Source of the DNA: Cocos nucifera
Lineage: Eukaryota; Streptophyta; Magnoliopsida; Arecales; Arecaceae
Direction of reading: 5' to 3'
Assembly: GCA_006176705.1 (NCBI GenBank)
Contig: QRFJ01003322.1
Coordinates: 1-64,000 of the forward strand
DNA length: 64,000 nt
The position numbers and the translations under genes are program-made. The notes beneath the pieces were generated by a model. It did no database searches. It saw only the letters and a list, made by a program, of their open reading frames with translations, and was not told the DNA's origin. Positions 46,760 to 58,563 of the stretch are shown here, piece by piece. The first letter of the stretch is position 1; each line of letters begins with the position of its first letter.

Positions 46760-48442
46760 ATTGACATCAGAGCTTGATGGTGCGTGGAAGAGAAGTCATA
46801 CAAGGTGAAATCAGGAATCTGCATGAGTATTCCATGATATATCTCAGATCTTTCTTTGTTATTGCTATGGTTTGGCCAACCGAGTGCAGCAGGTTGAAGG
46901 TGGAGGTTGAGAGGATTAATAGGAAGGATTTTTTTGGGGTGGAAGATTTGGGTGCATGATTTGTTGGTCGGTCTTGATGGAAAGGCCAAGGTGTATGATG
47001 GTAGATAGATAGGAAGTATTGGAGTACTGCAGTAGCACTTCCTTAGAGATGCAGGGCTGAGAGAGGCTTGGTGGTGCAGCAGTCGAGGAAGGTATCTTAG
47101 TAGAGAGCATCAAGGTTCTCTTAGAAGATGAGCAATGTGGGGCTGTTTGATGGATGAAGAGAGATTTTTTAAAGAATAATGATCGAAGGAAGGCTGAAGA
47201 AGCAGCTATACGTCTTTTGATTGTAGAAAGGAGGAAAAATAGTTGGGGATATATTCAGCGGTTCGACTAGAGCATGAATTTACGGAGCCTTGGGGGTGAT
47301 GGAGATGGATGATCCATGAAGGTCCGATAGGTCAAGGCTGGGTAGTGGATCAAGTTTCTTCTGCATGAGCATCAGAGAGAGTTGCGGTTCAGGTGGAGGA
47401 TGAGTTATGTGCAGCAAGAGAAGACCTGGATACCTATGAAGAGGTGGTGTCGAGACAAAGCAAAGAGCACTAGAGTGCTATAGTAGTGCTTTCTTGGAGT
47501 AATGGGGTTGAGAGAGGCTTGGCAATGTAGCAGCCGAGGAAGCTATTTCAGTAGAGAGTGTTAGGAGACATCTCAAGGAGATCGAAAGCAAATTTCATGA
47601 AAGGCTAGGGAGTCTCATGAGCCTCAAGATAAGATAGGTGGGTCTAAATCCAAGATAGGATTTGAGCTATAGTTCCTCCGGCTACAACTAAAGCGATGGC
47701 TGGTGTAGGGGTAGAAGAGAAGAAGTGCTAGGATGGAATTCTTTAGGATCAGTCACTGGATTCAGAGTTGGATGAGCTCTTGATAGTCTCAAAGGAGCCT
47801 ACGGGGTGTAGTGTATCTAAGATGGCTTTGGAGGGATCCGTAGAGTGCAGAAGATCCGAAGGAGCAGCGATGGTGTCCGAGGAGCAATGGTAGGCCCAAC
47901 AGTGCAGTATTGGATGGTTGACCTTGGGTGGCTTGGGTATAGAGTTAGCTTCTGCAGCATCAAGAAGACTTTGATTTTAGATGGAGCACCGGATAGAGGT
48001 GGCTTCACGGGTGGAGATGTGACATGAGTTCAGAATGGAGGGATGCAGGAGGATCAATATCTTAGCACCAGCGCAAGTGATGCATAGTTCCAGATGAATT
48101 GGTGTATGCAAGTGGATAGGCGTATATCTGAGGAGACCATGTCAAGGTATGCAGTGAGTGCTGGTACAAGAATCCTATAGATTCTCCAGAAAAGTTTAGG
48201 ATAAGTGATGCAGCTACTAAGTAGAAGGGATCCTATAATTCTAGGATGATGCAAAGGAGCAAGCACAAATCTTCAGCCATGAAGGTAGTCATCCTAAAGG
48301 CCTCAAGGATGCCCAACAGTTGAAGAAGATTGGCTGAGATGATGTTTGTACAATAGGCTATCAGGATGCATGGCGATAGTGGAATCGTGCAGGAGGACAT
48401 TACCAAGGGTTTGCCAAAGCTTAGAGGAACCAATATGGAGAT
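46760..48442 (+). other. Internal domain of D
   Basis: Primer-site candidate TGACATCAGAGCTTG at 46762-46776 (initiator tRNA-Met type with two changes). It then holds purine-rich, G-rich sequence with short frames on both strands that I cannot match to anything. A ~95-bp segment is repeated at about 47018-47112 and 47470-47565 (shared core GAGAGAGGCTTGG). A purine-rich run AGCTTAGAGGAACCAATATGG precedes the 3' LTR. Confidence 0.65.
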
Positions 48443-49428
48443 TCTGAGGATTAGTGGTGCTCCCAAGCCTTGGGAGGCCATGGAAAGAGTTAGGGTATTG
48501 ACTCCGGAGATTCTAAGATAGGTATGGTCCTAGAGCTTGGACAGAAGTTGTTCTAGGATGGAGATGGTGTTTAGCTCTCCATAGGCTTGAGGTCCAAGTG
48601 TTGAGGACCTTGAGGGGCTTGGTTGGTGCTTTGAAAATCTAAAATATTAGGTGGAGCAAGGAACCAAAGCCAAGGCATGAAGACTGCAGAGAAGAACTTC
48701 TTCTGCATGTTAGTCAGCTCAGTCTGATACTGGGTCAGCTAAGTCACAGTGGATAGGCTAAACAGAAAGGAGCATGTTTGGGACTGCAGGCATGGCATGC
48801 AACTAGGTCAGCTCAGTCTGAAACTAAGCCGACCTAGTCTCAAGTTAGCCGATTCAGTGCTGAGACTGAGCTGGCTCAATGTGTAGGCAGAGCTATGCGA
48901 GGATCTATTTGGAGCTAGGATAGAAATTTATCCTAGAGATCGTAAGGCTTGGTTTGAGAGGTCTTAAGGAAGCTAACTCATGTATGGGTCGGATTTAGAT
49001 CCAAGGAATGAGAGCATGGAAGATATAGGTGTACATGGGCTCGGTGAGTGCTTTCATGTATTGGGTTAGCTAGGGAAGTTTTTGGTCGGGCCTAATGACT
49101 ATGTATAAATACATGGGTTGTATTAGGATTTTCATTGATTGATTGATTGGAGCAGCGAATACAGATCTTTTCTTTCTTAATCTCTTTTCTTTCTTCTCTT
49201 TAGTGTTGTTGCCCTAGGTTCTTGAAGAAGCTTTAGAGAGAGGGGGCGCCTCCCTCAAGCTCAAGGAGGGAGGCATCCCAGCATAGACTAGGTGATGATC
49301 TATGGTATGCTATCTTAAAGAATGTCAAAGATCTCTTCAGGTTCGTGCTAAAGATCAGGGGTTTCCGCAACATAGTATCTGAGCTTGGTGATGCCAGGAC
49401 AATAATTGGTATCAGGGGTTTCCTTATA
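48443..49428 (+). mobile_element. 3' LTR of D
   Basis: 986 bp, partner of 45725-46759; ends have decayed (TCTGAGG..., ...CCTTATA). TATAAAT at 49104-49110. It is shorter mainly through a loss near 48890-48910 of a segment present at 46160-46240. Confidence 0.85.
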
Positions 49429-49433
49429 GTATA

Positions 49434-50880
49434 GATATTGGTTGATCCACCCAAAGGGGTAAAACCCATAGGATGTAAGTGGATCTTCAAGAGAAAAAGA
49501 GGCGCAGATGGAAAGGTGGAGATCTATAAAGTCTATCAAGTTGCCAAGAGATATCATCAACGTTATGGTATAGACTATGATGAGATATTTTTTTTCTGTG
49601 GCAATGCTCAGGTCCATTCGGATCATATTTGCAATAGCTGCCCATCTGGACTATGAAATCTTGCAAATGGATGTGAAGACAATTTTCTTAAATGGAGAGC
49701 TAGATGAAGAGGTGTATATGATACAACCTAAAGGATTCACATTCATAGATTAGTCTAAGATGTGCAAGCTTTAAAGATTCATTTATGGACTGAAGTAGGC
49801 ATCTTGGAGTTGGAACTTACATTTTGATAGGACGATCAAAACATATGGCTTCATTAAGAACAAAAAGAGCCCTATATATATATAAGTGGGCTAATGGTCC
49901 AGCGATTGTATTTCTAGTATTGTATGTGAATGACATTCTCTTAATTAAAAATGATATTCCTGTATTATAAGAAATAAAGATCTGGCTATCATCATAGTTC
50001 TCCATGAAGGATCTGGGAGAAGCTTCCTACATCCTAGGGATGAAGATCTATAGAGATAGATCCAGTCCATGTATATTGATACTATACTGAAAAAGTTCAA
50101 CATGGAGAATTTCAAAAAGGGCTATCTATCGATAGGCCATAAAATTTCTCTCTCGAAAAGGAATTATCCGACAACACCTCAAGAGAGAGTACGTATGAGT
50201 AGAATTTTATAATCTTCGGTGGTGGGTTTTATCATGTACGTCATGACATATATGCGACCAGATGTGGCATACTCACTAGGGATAGTGAATAGATACCAAT
50301 CTGATCTAGAAGAAAACTACTAGAAAGTTATTAAAACCATCCTGAAGTATTTGAGAAATACTAAGAACTAGTGGCTTGTTTATGGTGAGTCGGATTTGAG
50401 ACTTGTGGGGTTTATAGACTTTAGTTTCTAATCTGACTATGATGATAGTAAAAGTATGTCAGGATATGTGTTTATCTTTAATAGTGGAGTTATTTGCTGA
50501 AAAAATTTTAAGCAGCACACTGTGGTCGACTCAGTTTGTGAGGTGGAGTATGTCGCTGCATCAGATACTACTAAAGAAGCGATGTGGCAAAGGAAGTTCA
50601 TCACCGAGCTTAGAGTAGCACCATTCCTTGATAGTCTAGTTCTGCTCTTTCGCAATAGCTCTTCAGCCATTGCTCAGGTGAAGAAATCGAAGGCACACTA
50701 GTGGACGAAGCATATTCTGCACTACTACCATCTTATCCGAAAGATCGTAGATCGAGGTGATATTGATCTTCAGAAGATCGATGGAAAGAAGAACCTGATC
50801 GATCCATTCACTAAAGCCATTATGTGAAGAAGTTCGACAACTTCAAGTCGAAGATGGGTATTAGATACTGCATCAATTGA
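49434..50880 (+). pseudogene. B2 reverse transcriptase and RNase H
   Basis: LVDPPKGVKPIGCKWIFKRK (49438 onward) and YHQRYGIDYDEIF, then LQMDVKTIFLNGELDEEVYM (about 49665-49725), YVNDILL at about 49925 where the catalytic YVDD has Asp-to-Asn, FSMKDLGEASYILGMKI (about 49999-50050), then RNase H: HTVVDSVCEVEYVAASD (about 50517-50570), KAHxxTKHI (50690-50720, Trp/Gln stop), IVDRGDIDLQKIDGKKNL (about 50745-50805), and the terminal KMGIRYC with stop TGA at 50878-50880. Many stops at Gln and Trp positions and several shifts: dead. Confidence 0.9.
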
Positions 50881-50888
50881 CTTTAGTC

Positions 50889-50900
50889 TAAGTGGAAGAT
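50889..50900 (+). other. Polypurine tract of B2
   Basis: TAAGTGGAAGAT right before the 3' LTR, the usual Copia form. Confidence 0.75.
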
Positions 50901-53440
50901 TATTCAAAATAGTATCCCAAAGTCAATAATCAGCCTAGTGATGGTTGAGCTATTTTTATTTGTATATAAATTAATAAATAAATAAAAGTTATTTTGACAT
51001 TTTTTATCATAAATTCTTTCATTTTCTATTGAACTCCTATGTTGTGGTGAAGTTCTTAGGACTATTTAGAATCAATAAAGAAGGATTTGTCATTTAGTCC
51101 TTAAACATGTCTATGATCAAATGATATATTATTATCAAGGAGGACAACATTTATCGAGTATAGGTCATTATGTGCCATGTAGGTTAGTTATCCTCTTAAC
51201 CAAGGAGTGCGGATATATTGATATAGCATGCAGGTAAGATATAGAGAAACATCTGCACTAAATGTGATCGACTTTGAATCTTTTCTACCGTTAGGATTTG
51301 CTTCGATGGAATGTGGGTATAAGTGTCCCTTCGATCTGAAATCACCACGGTGACTTTCAAGCAACTCACTATGCTTTGATGCCAGACTAACTGAATTTTT
51401 AATTTAGTGATGAAAGACTTCTGGGCATAGTTAAGTACTTGAGAAGTCAGTGTGTGAATGAAGATGGGATTAACCACTTCAGTTCAGGAGCTATATTCAA
51501 TAATATTTCAATTTAGCAAAGCCTTGGCCAGGATAGTCCTAGTGAGGAGTCATGGGACTGATTGCATTGAGATAAGATATGGATATACCTTTTAGGATTG
51601 GCAGTTTAACTCGGAGTCATCCTATATATAGAGGTTCAAGGAATGAATTATGCGATAACCATATTCATATAGGTTTTGAGTGTTGTGATTATGACTATTC
51701 GACCTATCTAGATATCAGGAATCATTGCTAGATGGTCATTTTGATTAGTATAGAAATTAGTTTCCATGCTACCGACTTAGGTTCAAACCTATGGGATCAC
51801 ATATATTAGAGGATCCTACCTGATCTAATTATTGATGAAGAGTCCCACGGGACTAGAACTCTATGGTCAAGAGTTTCATTGGACTGAGACTCTTCGATCG
51901 AGAGTTTTATTGGGTTGGGACTCTAAGTCCTACTTGTCTTGGACTCTATGGTCAAGAGTCCCACTACACTAGAACTCTATGACCAAGAGTCCTACTACAA
52001 TGAAACTCTAAGTCCTACTTATTTAAGACTCTATGATCGAGAGTCTTAATGGTCTTGGACTCTATGATCATGAGTTTTGCTCGTTTAGGATACTTGGATC
52101 AAGAGTCCCATTAGTTTGGAACTCTTCGATCAAGAGTTTCATTTTGATGGGATTCTGTTGCTCGAACACCCACCAGATTTAGACTCTATATTTATGAGAG
52201 GTTTAATTAGTAATTTGATTACTAATTAACTCAATTTGATGGAGTAATGACTTTTGGATCAAGTCCAATTGAATTGGAATCAATTGATTTGACCTAATTA
52301 GGTTATAAGATGACCTAATCACCGAGGAGGTTTGATCCCTGATTTGTTTAACGGGTGGGCTTAATCAATTTTTGATTTTATTAAAATTTAATTGAGCCTA
52401 ATTAAGTCTAAATAAGTTGGGTTTAATCTGATCTAATTGGATTTAGCCAAATTAATTTGGGTTGGTTCAATTGGATAAGATAAGTTTAAGACTAGTTTGA
52501 CTAGTCTTCTCTTCCCATGCGCCATATAAGACTTGCACCCATATTTTTCTATGAGAATGAGATTCTCATTATATTTTTTCATGCACTTGAGGATGTGCGC
52601 CTTGCCTTCTCATGCCCTAGATAGATAAGATTGATCTGATTACCATTTGAATTCAAATGGGATTTGAATTCAAATGACTAACCACTTGATCTTATCTAAT
52701 CCTCATGCCATCTACTTGGTTTTATGCTATTTATTCCACGGGTTTTTAGAACATGACATCTGAGAAAGGAAGCCTCCTCTCCATGCATGAGCCTCTCCGT
52801 TGCATGAGAAAAATATAGAAAAAATTTTGAGAGAAGAAAAATCAGAGAAAAAGTTAGGCGCAAGGTTTGGATGATAGTGCTGTCATAGAATTCTAATCTA
52901 GGGTTTGGCATGTGCTTTTATGAGTTTTGATTGTTAGAACTTCATGAAATTTTCTAGATAGACTTCTCTACCTCTCCTCTACCTTTGCTGCTAATCTAGA
53001 GTATCCAAAGAATCGATGGAGGGAGATTGAAAGCATTCGATCAGATTTAGTTGTCAAAAGTATCCATCATCGAGTTAGCACCTAGGAGGAGCCAATTAGG
53101 ACCAAAGCCTCATGTGGATGATCCATGGAGGCCAGACATCCTGTGTGGCTACATTGCAATAAGAGGATGTTCATGGTGGTGATCAAATTATGGTGATTGA
53201 CTACCCGCACAAGGTAACGTGTTCTGAACACGTAGAGTAGTAAAATTGTTTTACTGCTGGTAGCTATTTTATTTTCAGATTTCAGTGCATATATGCCACA
53301 TTAGATCCTAGATTTGTAGAGTTTATAGATTTGATTTATAGTTCTTAAAAATTAATTAGATTAATTTTTAATTTTATTATATTTAATTTTTGAAAAAATT
53401 TTTTGAAAGTAGAGCTAGAAACTCTGCATGCAACCCATCA
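50901..53440 (+). mobile_element. 3' LTR of B2
   Basis: 2540 bp, starts TATTCAAAATAG (TG changed to TA) and ends CAACCCATCA. Partner of 22035-24529; it holds the minisatellite (51838-52160) and the ACGTGTTC palindrome (53217-53233). Confidence 0.92.
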
Positions 53441-54700
53441 ATGTTGATATACTCTTGATGTGATACCATTTAAGATAAGTTCAAAAGAAATTCATATATC
53501 TTTTAAACTTATTTGAGTGATATTTCTTATGATAAGAAAAATCTAAATTAAAAAAAAAAATATTTTTGATAGTTGTACATGTCATATTCTTTTGATCTTC
53601 TTGATGTTTATTATTATTGTATACATCCTTTTGTAAACATTCTTTAAACTTAATAAAAAGTATTTTTTTTAAAAAAATGGTATCTTCTTGAGTGATGCTA
53701 TGTTTGATTAATATTTGGATTAATTAATGCTTAGTTTACTCAATTGATGCTTATACTTTTAAATTTTATTTAATTTTAAAATAATTTTATTTATAAAAGT
53801 AAGGGGAGAAAATATTAAAAGAAGAAATAATTAGTTAAAGATTCATTTGGTATCAATTATAGGTGCTTAACTTAAAAAGAATAGAGGAAGAGATATTTGT
53901 TGAATATTATCTAACTTTGATTGAAAATTAAAAAAATTGAATGATGATCTTAAATTCTCAGTCAATTATTTTATAGCATTCTTAATTTAAGCTTTTATAT
54001 AATCATCAAATTTGACTTACATGATTTGATTACTCAATTTTATTTTTGGATAATTAGTTGAAGTTAAAATAAATTTGAAGCATACTTCTACTCCAAGAAA
54101 TAAATTTTTAAATCTATTTCTAAAACTCATTTGAAAATCTAAAAATAATATAAAATTTTTTATGTGCATTTAGAAATCACTATAAAATTACTTTTGCTTT
54201 GATATAATATAGAATTTTTTATGTACATTTAGAAATCACTGTAAAATTACTTTTGCTTTGATATTATCTTTGACTTGCTCGATACATTTTCGAAACATAT
54301 CTTTTCTGAACTTAATTGACTAAAATTTTTTAAAAGAAAAAAGATTGAATATTAACATATATATTATGCTTGATTTCATGATCAAATCTTTTAAAAAGCT
54401 CTATTCCTCTTAAAGCTTAAAAATGTATAGTTGAAAATTTGATTAAAAAGGTCATATTCATCAAAAAGGAGGAGAACCTTTGATATTTGAACTCAAGCTA
54501 ATTTTTGAAAGTGAATGAAGTATTTTAAATATGTTTTAAATCAAAAGACAAGTTTTCAAAGAGAAATAATTTATTTAACTTGATTCTTTTTAAATCAATA
54601 CATCTCTAAATTAATACAATTCTTATATATTATTGATTTTGATGATTTTTTTTCATCCTTTTCATGAGCTTTTTGATGTTGTCAAAAAGGAGGAGAGGAA
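53441..54700 (+). other. S1 3' non-coding internal region
   Basis: Resumption of S1 after B2. A/T-rich, no coding frame; any envelope-like gene known from some Sireviruses is absent. A short direct duplication (GTGCATTTAGAAATCACT..., about 54170-54265) is visible. Purine tracts AAAAAGGAGGAGAAC (about 54460) and AAAAAGGAGGAGAGGAA (54684-54700) fit the multiple polypurine tracts of Sireviruses. Confidence 0.7.
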
Positions 54701-56509
54701 TGTTGAGTATATGCTTAAAGAATTAATACTTTAAAAACTCAATAAATTTGATACTTGAAACCTTAATACTCATTGATTTAAATTGAAACATGAACTTGAA
54801 ATTAGTATATAAAGTATATGCAATGAATTAATTATAGATAATGAACCAAAAGATTATTTGAGAATATTCATGAGGTATTCATTCATGTGTTTAATCTATA
54901 TTTCATAATACTTCATGATATATTTTGATAAAATATATCAAAATATATTATTTATTTTTATTATGCATATACTTAAGATTTTGTCATCATCAAAAAGGAG
55001 ATTATTGATTCTAAGATTGATTTTGATGATTCTAAAATATTAAGTATAAATGATACTAATCACATGTTCAATTGTATATAGAACTTTTCAAGTACTTAAA
55101 ATGAAGAAATTATCCATAGAAGAAATTTTCTCGAAAGAAAAAAGTCAAAGAAAAGAATGATTTCAAATGCTCTAATAAAGCTCAAACAAGAAGTTTTTGG
55201 AAGCCTTAAAAGTGAGAAAGACCATAAAAATTAGGGTAGAAGAAGCCCTCAAAAGTTGAAAACAAAAAGCCATTCATGCAAAAAAATATGCAAAATTTTT
55301 TAAGTAGAATTTTTGAAGGCTGAGGAAAGAGCTGGCTTAGTGAAAAATTGAGCTAACCTAGTACTTAGTTAGTTTAGTGAAAAAATTAGCCGACCTAGTC
55401 TCAAAAAATAGAAAGATAGAAAGTTGATTTTTGAAGTCTACTGATACTGAGCCGACCCAGCTAGAAATTGAGCTGATCTAGTGAGAACTAAGCCAACCCA
55501 ATGAAAAACTGAGCCGACCCAATGACTGTAATGGCTAGTTTTTCAAAACTTTAACTTTTTATCCACAACGATTCTCAATGGCTATTCCAAGAGTTCTAAC
55601 GATCAAAACTCATTCTCCAACCACTTTCAAGCATATAAAAGGCTAGAGACTTAATTGAGAAAGTAAGAAAGTAGATTGAAAAGAGAAAATCTTTAAACTA
55701 AGAGAGGGTTATTGAATATCATTGAGAAAGAAAAGAAGAGAGGGATAGAGTGCATAGAATTGAGAGCTTTCCAAAAGTGATCTTCTTCAATATCCTCAAC
55801 ATCCTCTCAAGCATTGACTGAAAAGAAGTCAAGCTTCAAAAGATCAATCATTTAGCTTCTTCTCTGCACTTCAAAAGAATTTTTATTTTCTATTTCTTTT
55901 ATGCTGAAATTATATTCTATTTTCTTTACTAGTTTTATTTGGGAAAGAAACTTGGAGTAAAGGCTGGTCCAAGCCCGTAATTGGATATTGTATTGGTTTG
56001 ATTGATGAGCTAAGGTTAAAATCAATTAGGGTTGATTGTTAGTCCAGGAAAATAATTTTTATATGGTTGTAGTTAGTGAGCCAAGGTTAAAACCAACTAG
56101 ATTATTAGTGAGCCCAAAAAACTAATGGTGTAAGGTTTTGGTTGGTGATCCTATTAAAAACCAACTAGGTTTGTTTGTAAGCCTGAAAAAATAAATACAC
56201 TGTAATCAAGAAAGGATAATAGTAAAATTTTCAAGAAAAGCTTAGGGAGTAGACATAAGAGCTGTTTACTTCGAAGAACTATAAATTTTGTGTTTGTTGT
56301 GCCTTCTCATTTTATTTACTAGCTTTACTTACTTGCTTTGCACTAGCTTAATTCTTATATAATTTCATTTATACTTTGATTTCGCTGCTGCATATATTAA
56401 TCATATCCTAATCACTCAAACAAGTTTAAGCACAGTATTGACTAGATTTCAGATTTAGCTATAATAAGTACTCAATTCACTCCTCTTGGGTAGCCATTCT
56501 TAGGCAACA
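54701..56509 (+). mobile_element. 3' LTR of Sirevirus-like S1
   Basis: Ends TAGGCAACA at 56509. The start is set at TGTTGAGTATATGC after a purine tract, giving 1809 bp. Because a third purine tract (AAAAAGGAGATTATTG) occurs at about 54992, a later start near 55006 is possible; the 5' LTR is too truncated to decide. TATA box TATAAAAGG at 55634-55642. Its U3 has several GAGCCGACCCA-type words (55330-55530). Confidence 0.82.
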
Positions 56510-57066
56510 CTTTTACTCTTTTAGGATGAGGTCCATCTTCTGTTCCTAACAAGATTTTCATGGTATAAAAGGGCCATTGAGTGGGCCTCTCCCTATGGGA
56601 CATTGAAAGGATCTCTCTCCAAGGGCACAAAAGGGCTATTGCAAGGGCCTCTCCCTAGGGGACTCTTCACCCTCATTAAGACGAGGTTAATCTCCTATTT
56701 AAGAATTGAAGGCTTTTGTATCCCTCGTAAGGATCTTCATCCATGTCAAGATGAGGTCCACCTCCTATTCTTGACATGGTTAACCTCTTATTTAAAAACT
56801 AAAGGCTTTCAAGATGGCTTTTATTCTTGTTAGGATGAGGTCACCTCCTATTCCTAATAAGATTACCAGAGCATAAAAGAACCATTGAGTGGGCCTCTCC
56901 CTATGGGCTATTGAAAGGGCCTCTTCTTAGGGGCATAAAAGAGCCGTTATAGGAGCCTCTCCCTTAGGGCAGTCTTCACCCTCGTTAAGATTTGGTTAAT
57001 CTTTTATTTAAGAATCGAAGGTCTTCATATCCTTCGTAAGGGTCTTAACTCATGTTAGGATGAGGT
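56510..57066. repeat. Degenerate tandem repeat right of S1
   Basis: Units begin TTAGGATGAGGTC at 56521, 56831 and 57055. Shared words include GGGCCTCTCCCTATGGG (twice, in units 1 and 2) and TAAGAATYGAAGG. Unit lengths are unequal (about 309 and 224 bp). The frame 56603-56833 is built from these repeats and is not a credible gene. Nature unknown; possibly the LTR or untranslated part of another element. Confidence 0.65.
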
Positions 57067-57503
57067 CCACCTTGTGAGCTCAGAAGTAGCACTCTCAAAT
57101 CTTGGAAACATGAGAAAATAGATCATGAAAAGATGGAAGCAAGTCGAAAGAGAAATCAGCATAAGTAGCAAAGTACAGAAACTTAGTCGGCTCACCCTGA
57201 GACTGGATCGGCTAAGTTGAGAACTGGATTGGCTCAGTCTAGGACTGGGTCGGCTATATCTCAGAGAAAAACCTAGATAAAAAGCAGTATTTTTGGGCTT
57301 TTGGCACGTGTACACAACTAGATCGGCTCAGTTTAAAACTGAGTCAACCCAGTCGTAGGTTAGCCAGCTTAGTTTTAAACTAAGCCAGCTTAGTTTCACG
57401 AATATGTTTTGTGTACGTGGATTATTTTGAGTTTGAAAAGTTTTTCTATGAGCTTAGGACTTGACCTTTTTGTAAAGTGTATATACTAAAAATAGGTCAA
57501 GAT
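57067..57503 (+). mobile_element. LTR fragment related to D
   Basis: 57180-57410 has alternating GGCTCAGTCTAGGACTGGG and GTTAGCCAGCTTAGTTTTAA words in the same order as the D LTR (45990-46170), including the interval with TTTGGGCTTTTGGCACG. Similarity is loose and ends are unclear. No gene. Confidence 0.5.
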
Positions 57504-58453
57504 TGTATATTATTGGGGATAAACCCGCTCCCATCGAAGTTCGGCTAAATGTCTAGTCTCAAAGCGATCTCGATCACCCTCCTATCATTGAATCCCCTTT
57601 GGATGAACTTGAATAGTGAGAGTGGCCCTATGGATAGTCTAGCTTGGCCAACTTGGGGACCAGTCAAACTCCTTCCGAACTCTTCTCCGTCAATCGAACT
57701 CCTTCTGGACCTCTTCACCAGTCGAACTCCTCCCAGACCTCTTCTTCAGCCAGACTCTTTCAGCAGTCAAACTCCTGCCAAACTTCTTCTTCAGTCAAAC
57801 TTCTTCAACAGTCAAACTCCTATCGAATTTCTCCTTCAGTCGGACTCCTTCGACAATCGAACTCCGAACAGGCTTCACCGCTAGTCAAACTTTTCTCGGG
57901 CTTCTCTGCCTATCAAGCACCTCTCGAACTTCTCTCACCAGTTACCCAAAAAGGCCTTGACACCAACTCGTGATATGGAAAATGATGGCCCAAGCATGGC
58001 TGATCTCAAGAACCTCTGAACTCCTCTATAACGATGTTAGCTAAAAATTCTTCGTTACCTATGGCTATCCCATCTGAACTTGAGTTGTCAAACTCCAGCG
58101 GACTGGCACATCATGACAATAGACACGACCCTCCATAACAAACCTCACGTGGCCCTGAATGGCCCACTACTAGGCGATTACGACTGTCACTATCAGTTTG
58201 TTACGGACTCTGCCTATATAAGGGATCCTCCAGATACACCTTCTTCTCTAAGCTCTTGATCTAAAAACTCTACTAAAATCTCTCTGAGCACTCCATTTCT
58301 GTTAGCCAAAAGAGTTGACTTGATCGTCGGAGGATCTTGCCGAAGCCACCACTTTCGACTTTGGACGAGACTTGTTTTGTAGGTCATCGATGATGATCTC
58401 ATCTTCTCTAACTCTAGCCTCAATTTTGATGATAATCAGATTTCGCAGCAACA
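57504..58453 (+). mobile_element. 5' LTR of Tat Gypsy element T
   Basis: Ends CGCAGCAACA at 58453, directly before the primer site. The left border is my estimate at TGTATATTATTGGGG. There is no second LTR in the window to test it. TATATAAG at 58215-58222 is a good TATA box about 240 bp before the end. A run of CAGTCRAACTCCT words (57640-57900) forms a short-period repeat that yields spurious frames. Confidence 0.65.
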
Positions 58454-58456
58454 GGA

Positions 58457-58474
58457 TTGGCGCTGAAGGAAGGG
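58457..58474 (+). other. Primer binding site candidate of T
   Basis: TTGGCGCTGAAGGAAGGG begins three bases after the LTR, where a primer site is expected. The matching tRNA was not identified. Confidence 0.6.
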
Positions 58475-58563
58475 TTCTCTCATTCTTGAGGTTCCCTTAT
58501 TCTTAAAGGGGTGTCCAGCAGAGATTTTTCTTCTTTTGATTCAAAGTTTTCTTCCCAGCAAAG

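Larger units (their letters stand above)
45725..49428 (+). mobile_element. LTR element D, 3.7 kb, non-coding
   Basis: Direct repeats at both ends, flanked by GTATG (45720-45724) and GTATA (49429-49433). Internal domain of only 1.68 kb without recognisable Gag, protease, RT or integrase. With D and one duplication removed, B2 RT continues in frame. It is thus a non-autonomous LTR retrotransposon (intermediate between TRIM and LARD in size). Orientation is set by the primer site at 46762 and the LTR TATA boxes. Confidence 0.88.
22035..53440 (+). mobile_element. Copia B2, complete outline, split by three insertions
   Basis: Bounded by LTRs 22035-24529 and 50901-53440 in direct orientation, with primer site 24531-24546 and polypurine tract 50889-50900. 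Removing G2, the A3 solo LTR and D leaves about 9.7 kb, a normal size for a Copia element with 2.5-kb LTRs. The flanks are ACATT (22030-22034) and ATGTT (53441-53445), 3 of 5 matching with only transitions, so the target duplication is probable but decayed. It inserted into the 3' non-coding part of S1. Confidence 0.88.

Noticed and set aside
46321..48481. Many 60-90 codon frames in element D on both strands
   Set aside because: No known domain, overlapping opposite-strand frames, and the LTR parts are not conserved between the two LTRs.
57055..57315. Ser/Arg-rich minus frame resembling an SR protein
   Set aside because: It is the complement of repeated CTCAGTCTGAGACTGG words, so the composition comes from the repeat.
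57549..57973. 111- and 109-codon overlapping frames rich in Ser/Gln
   Set aside because: Both come from one short-period CAGTCRAACTCCT repeat upstream of the T TATA box, so they are LTR sequence.
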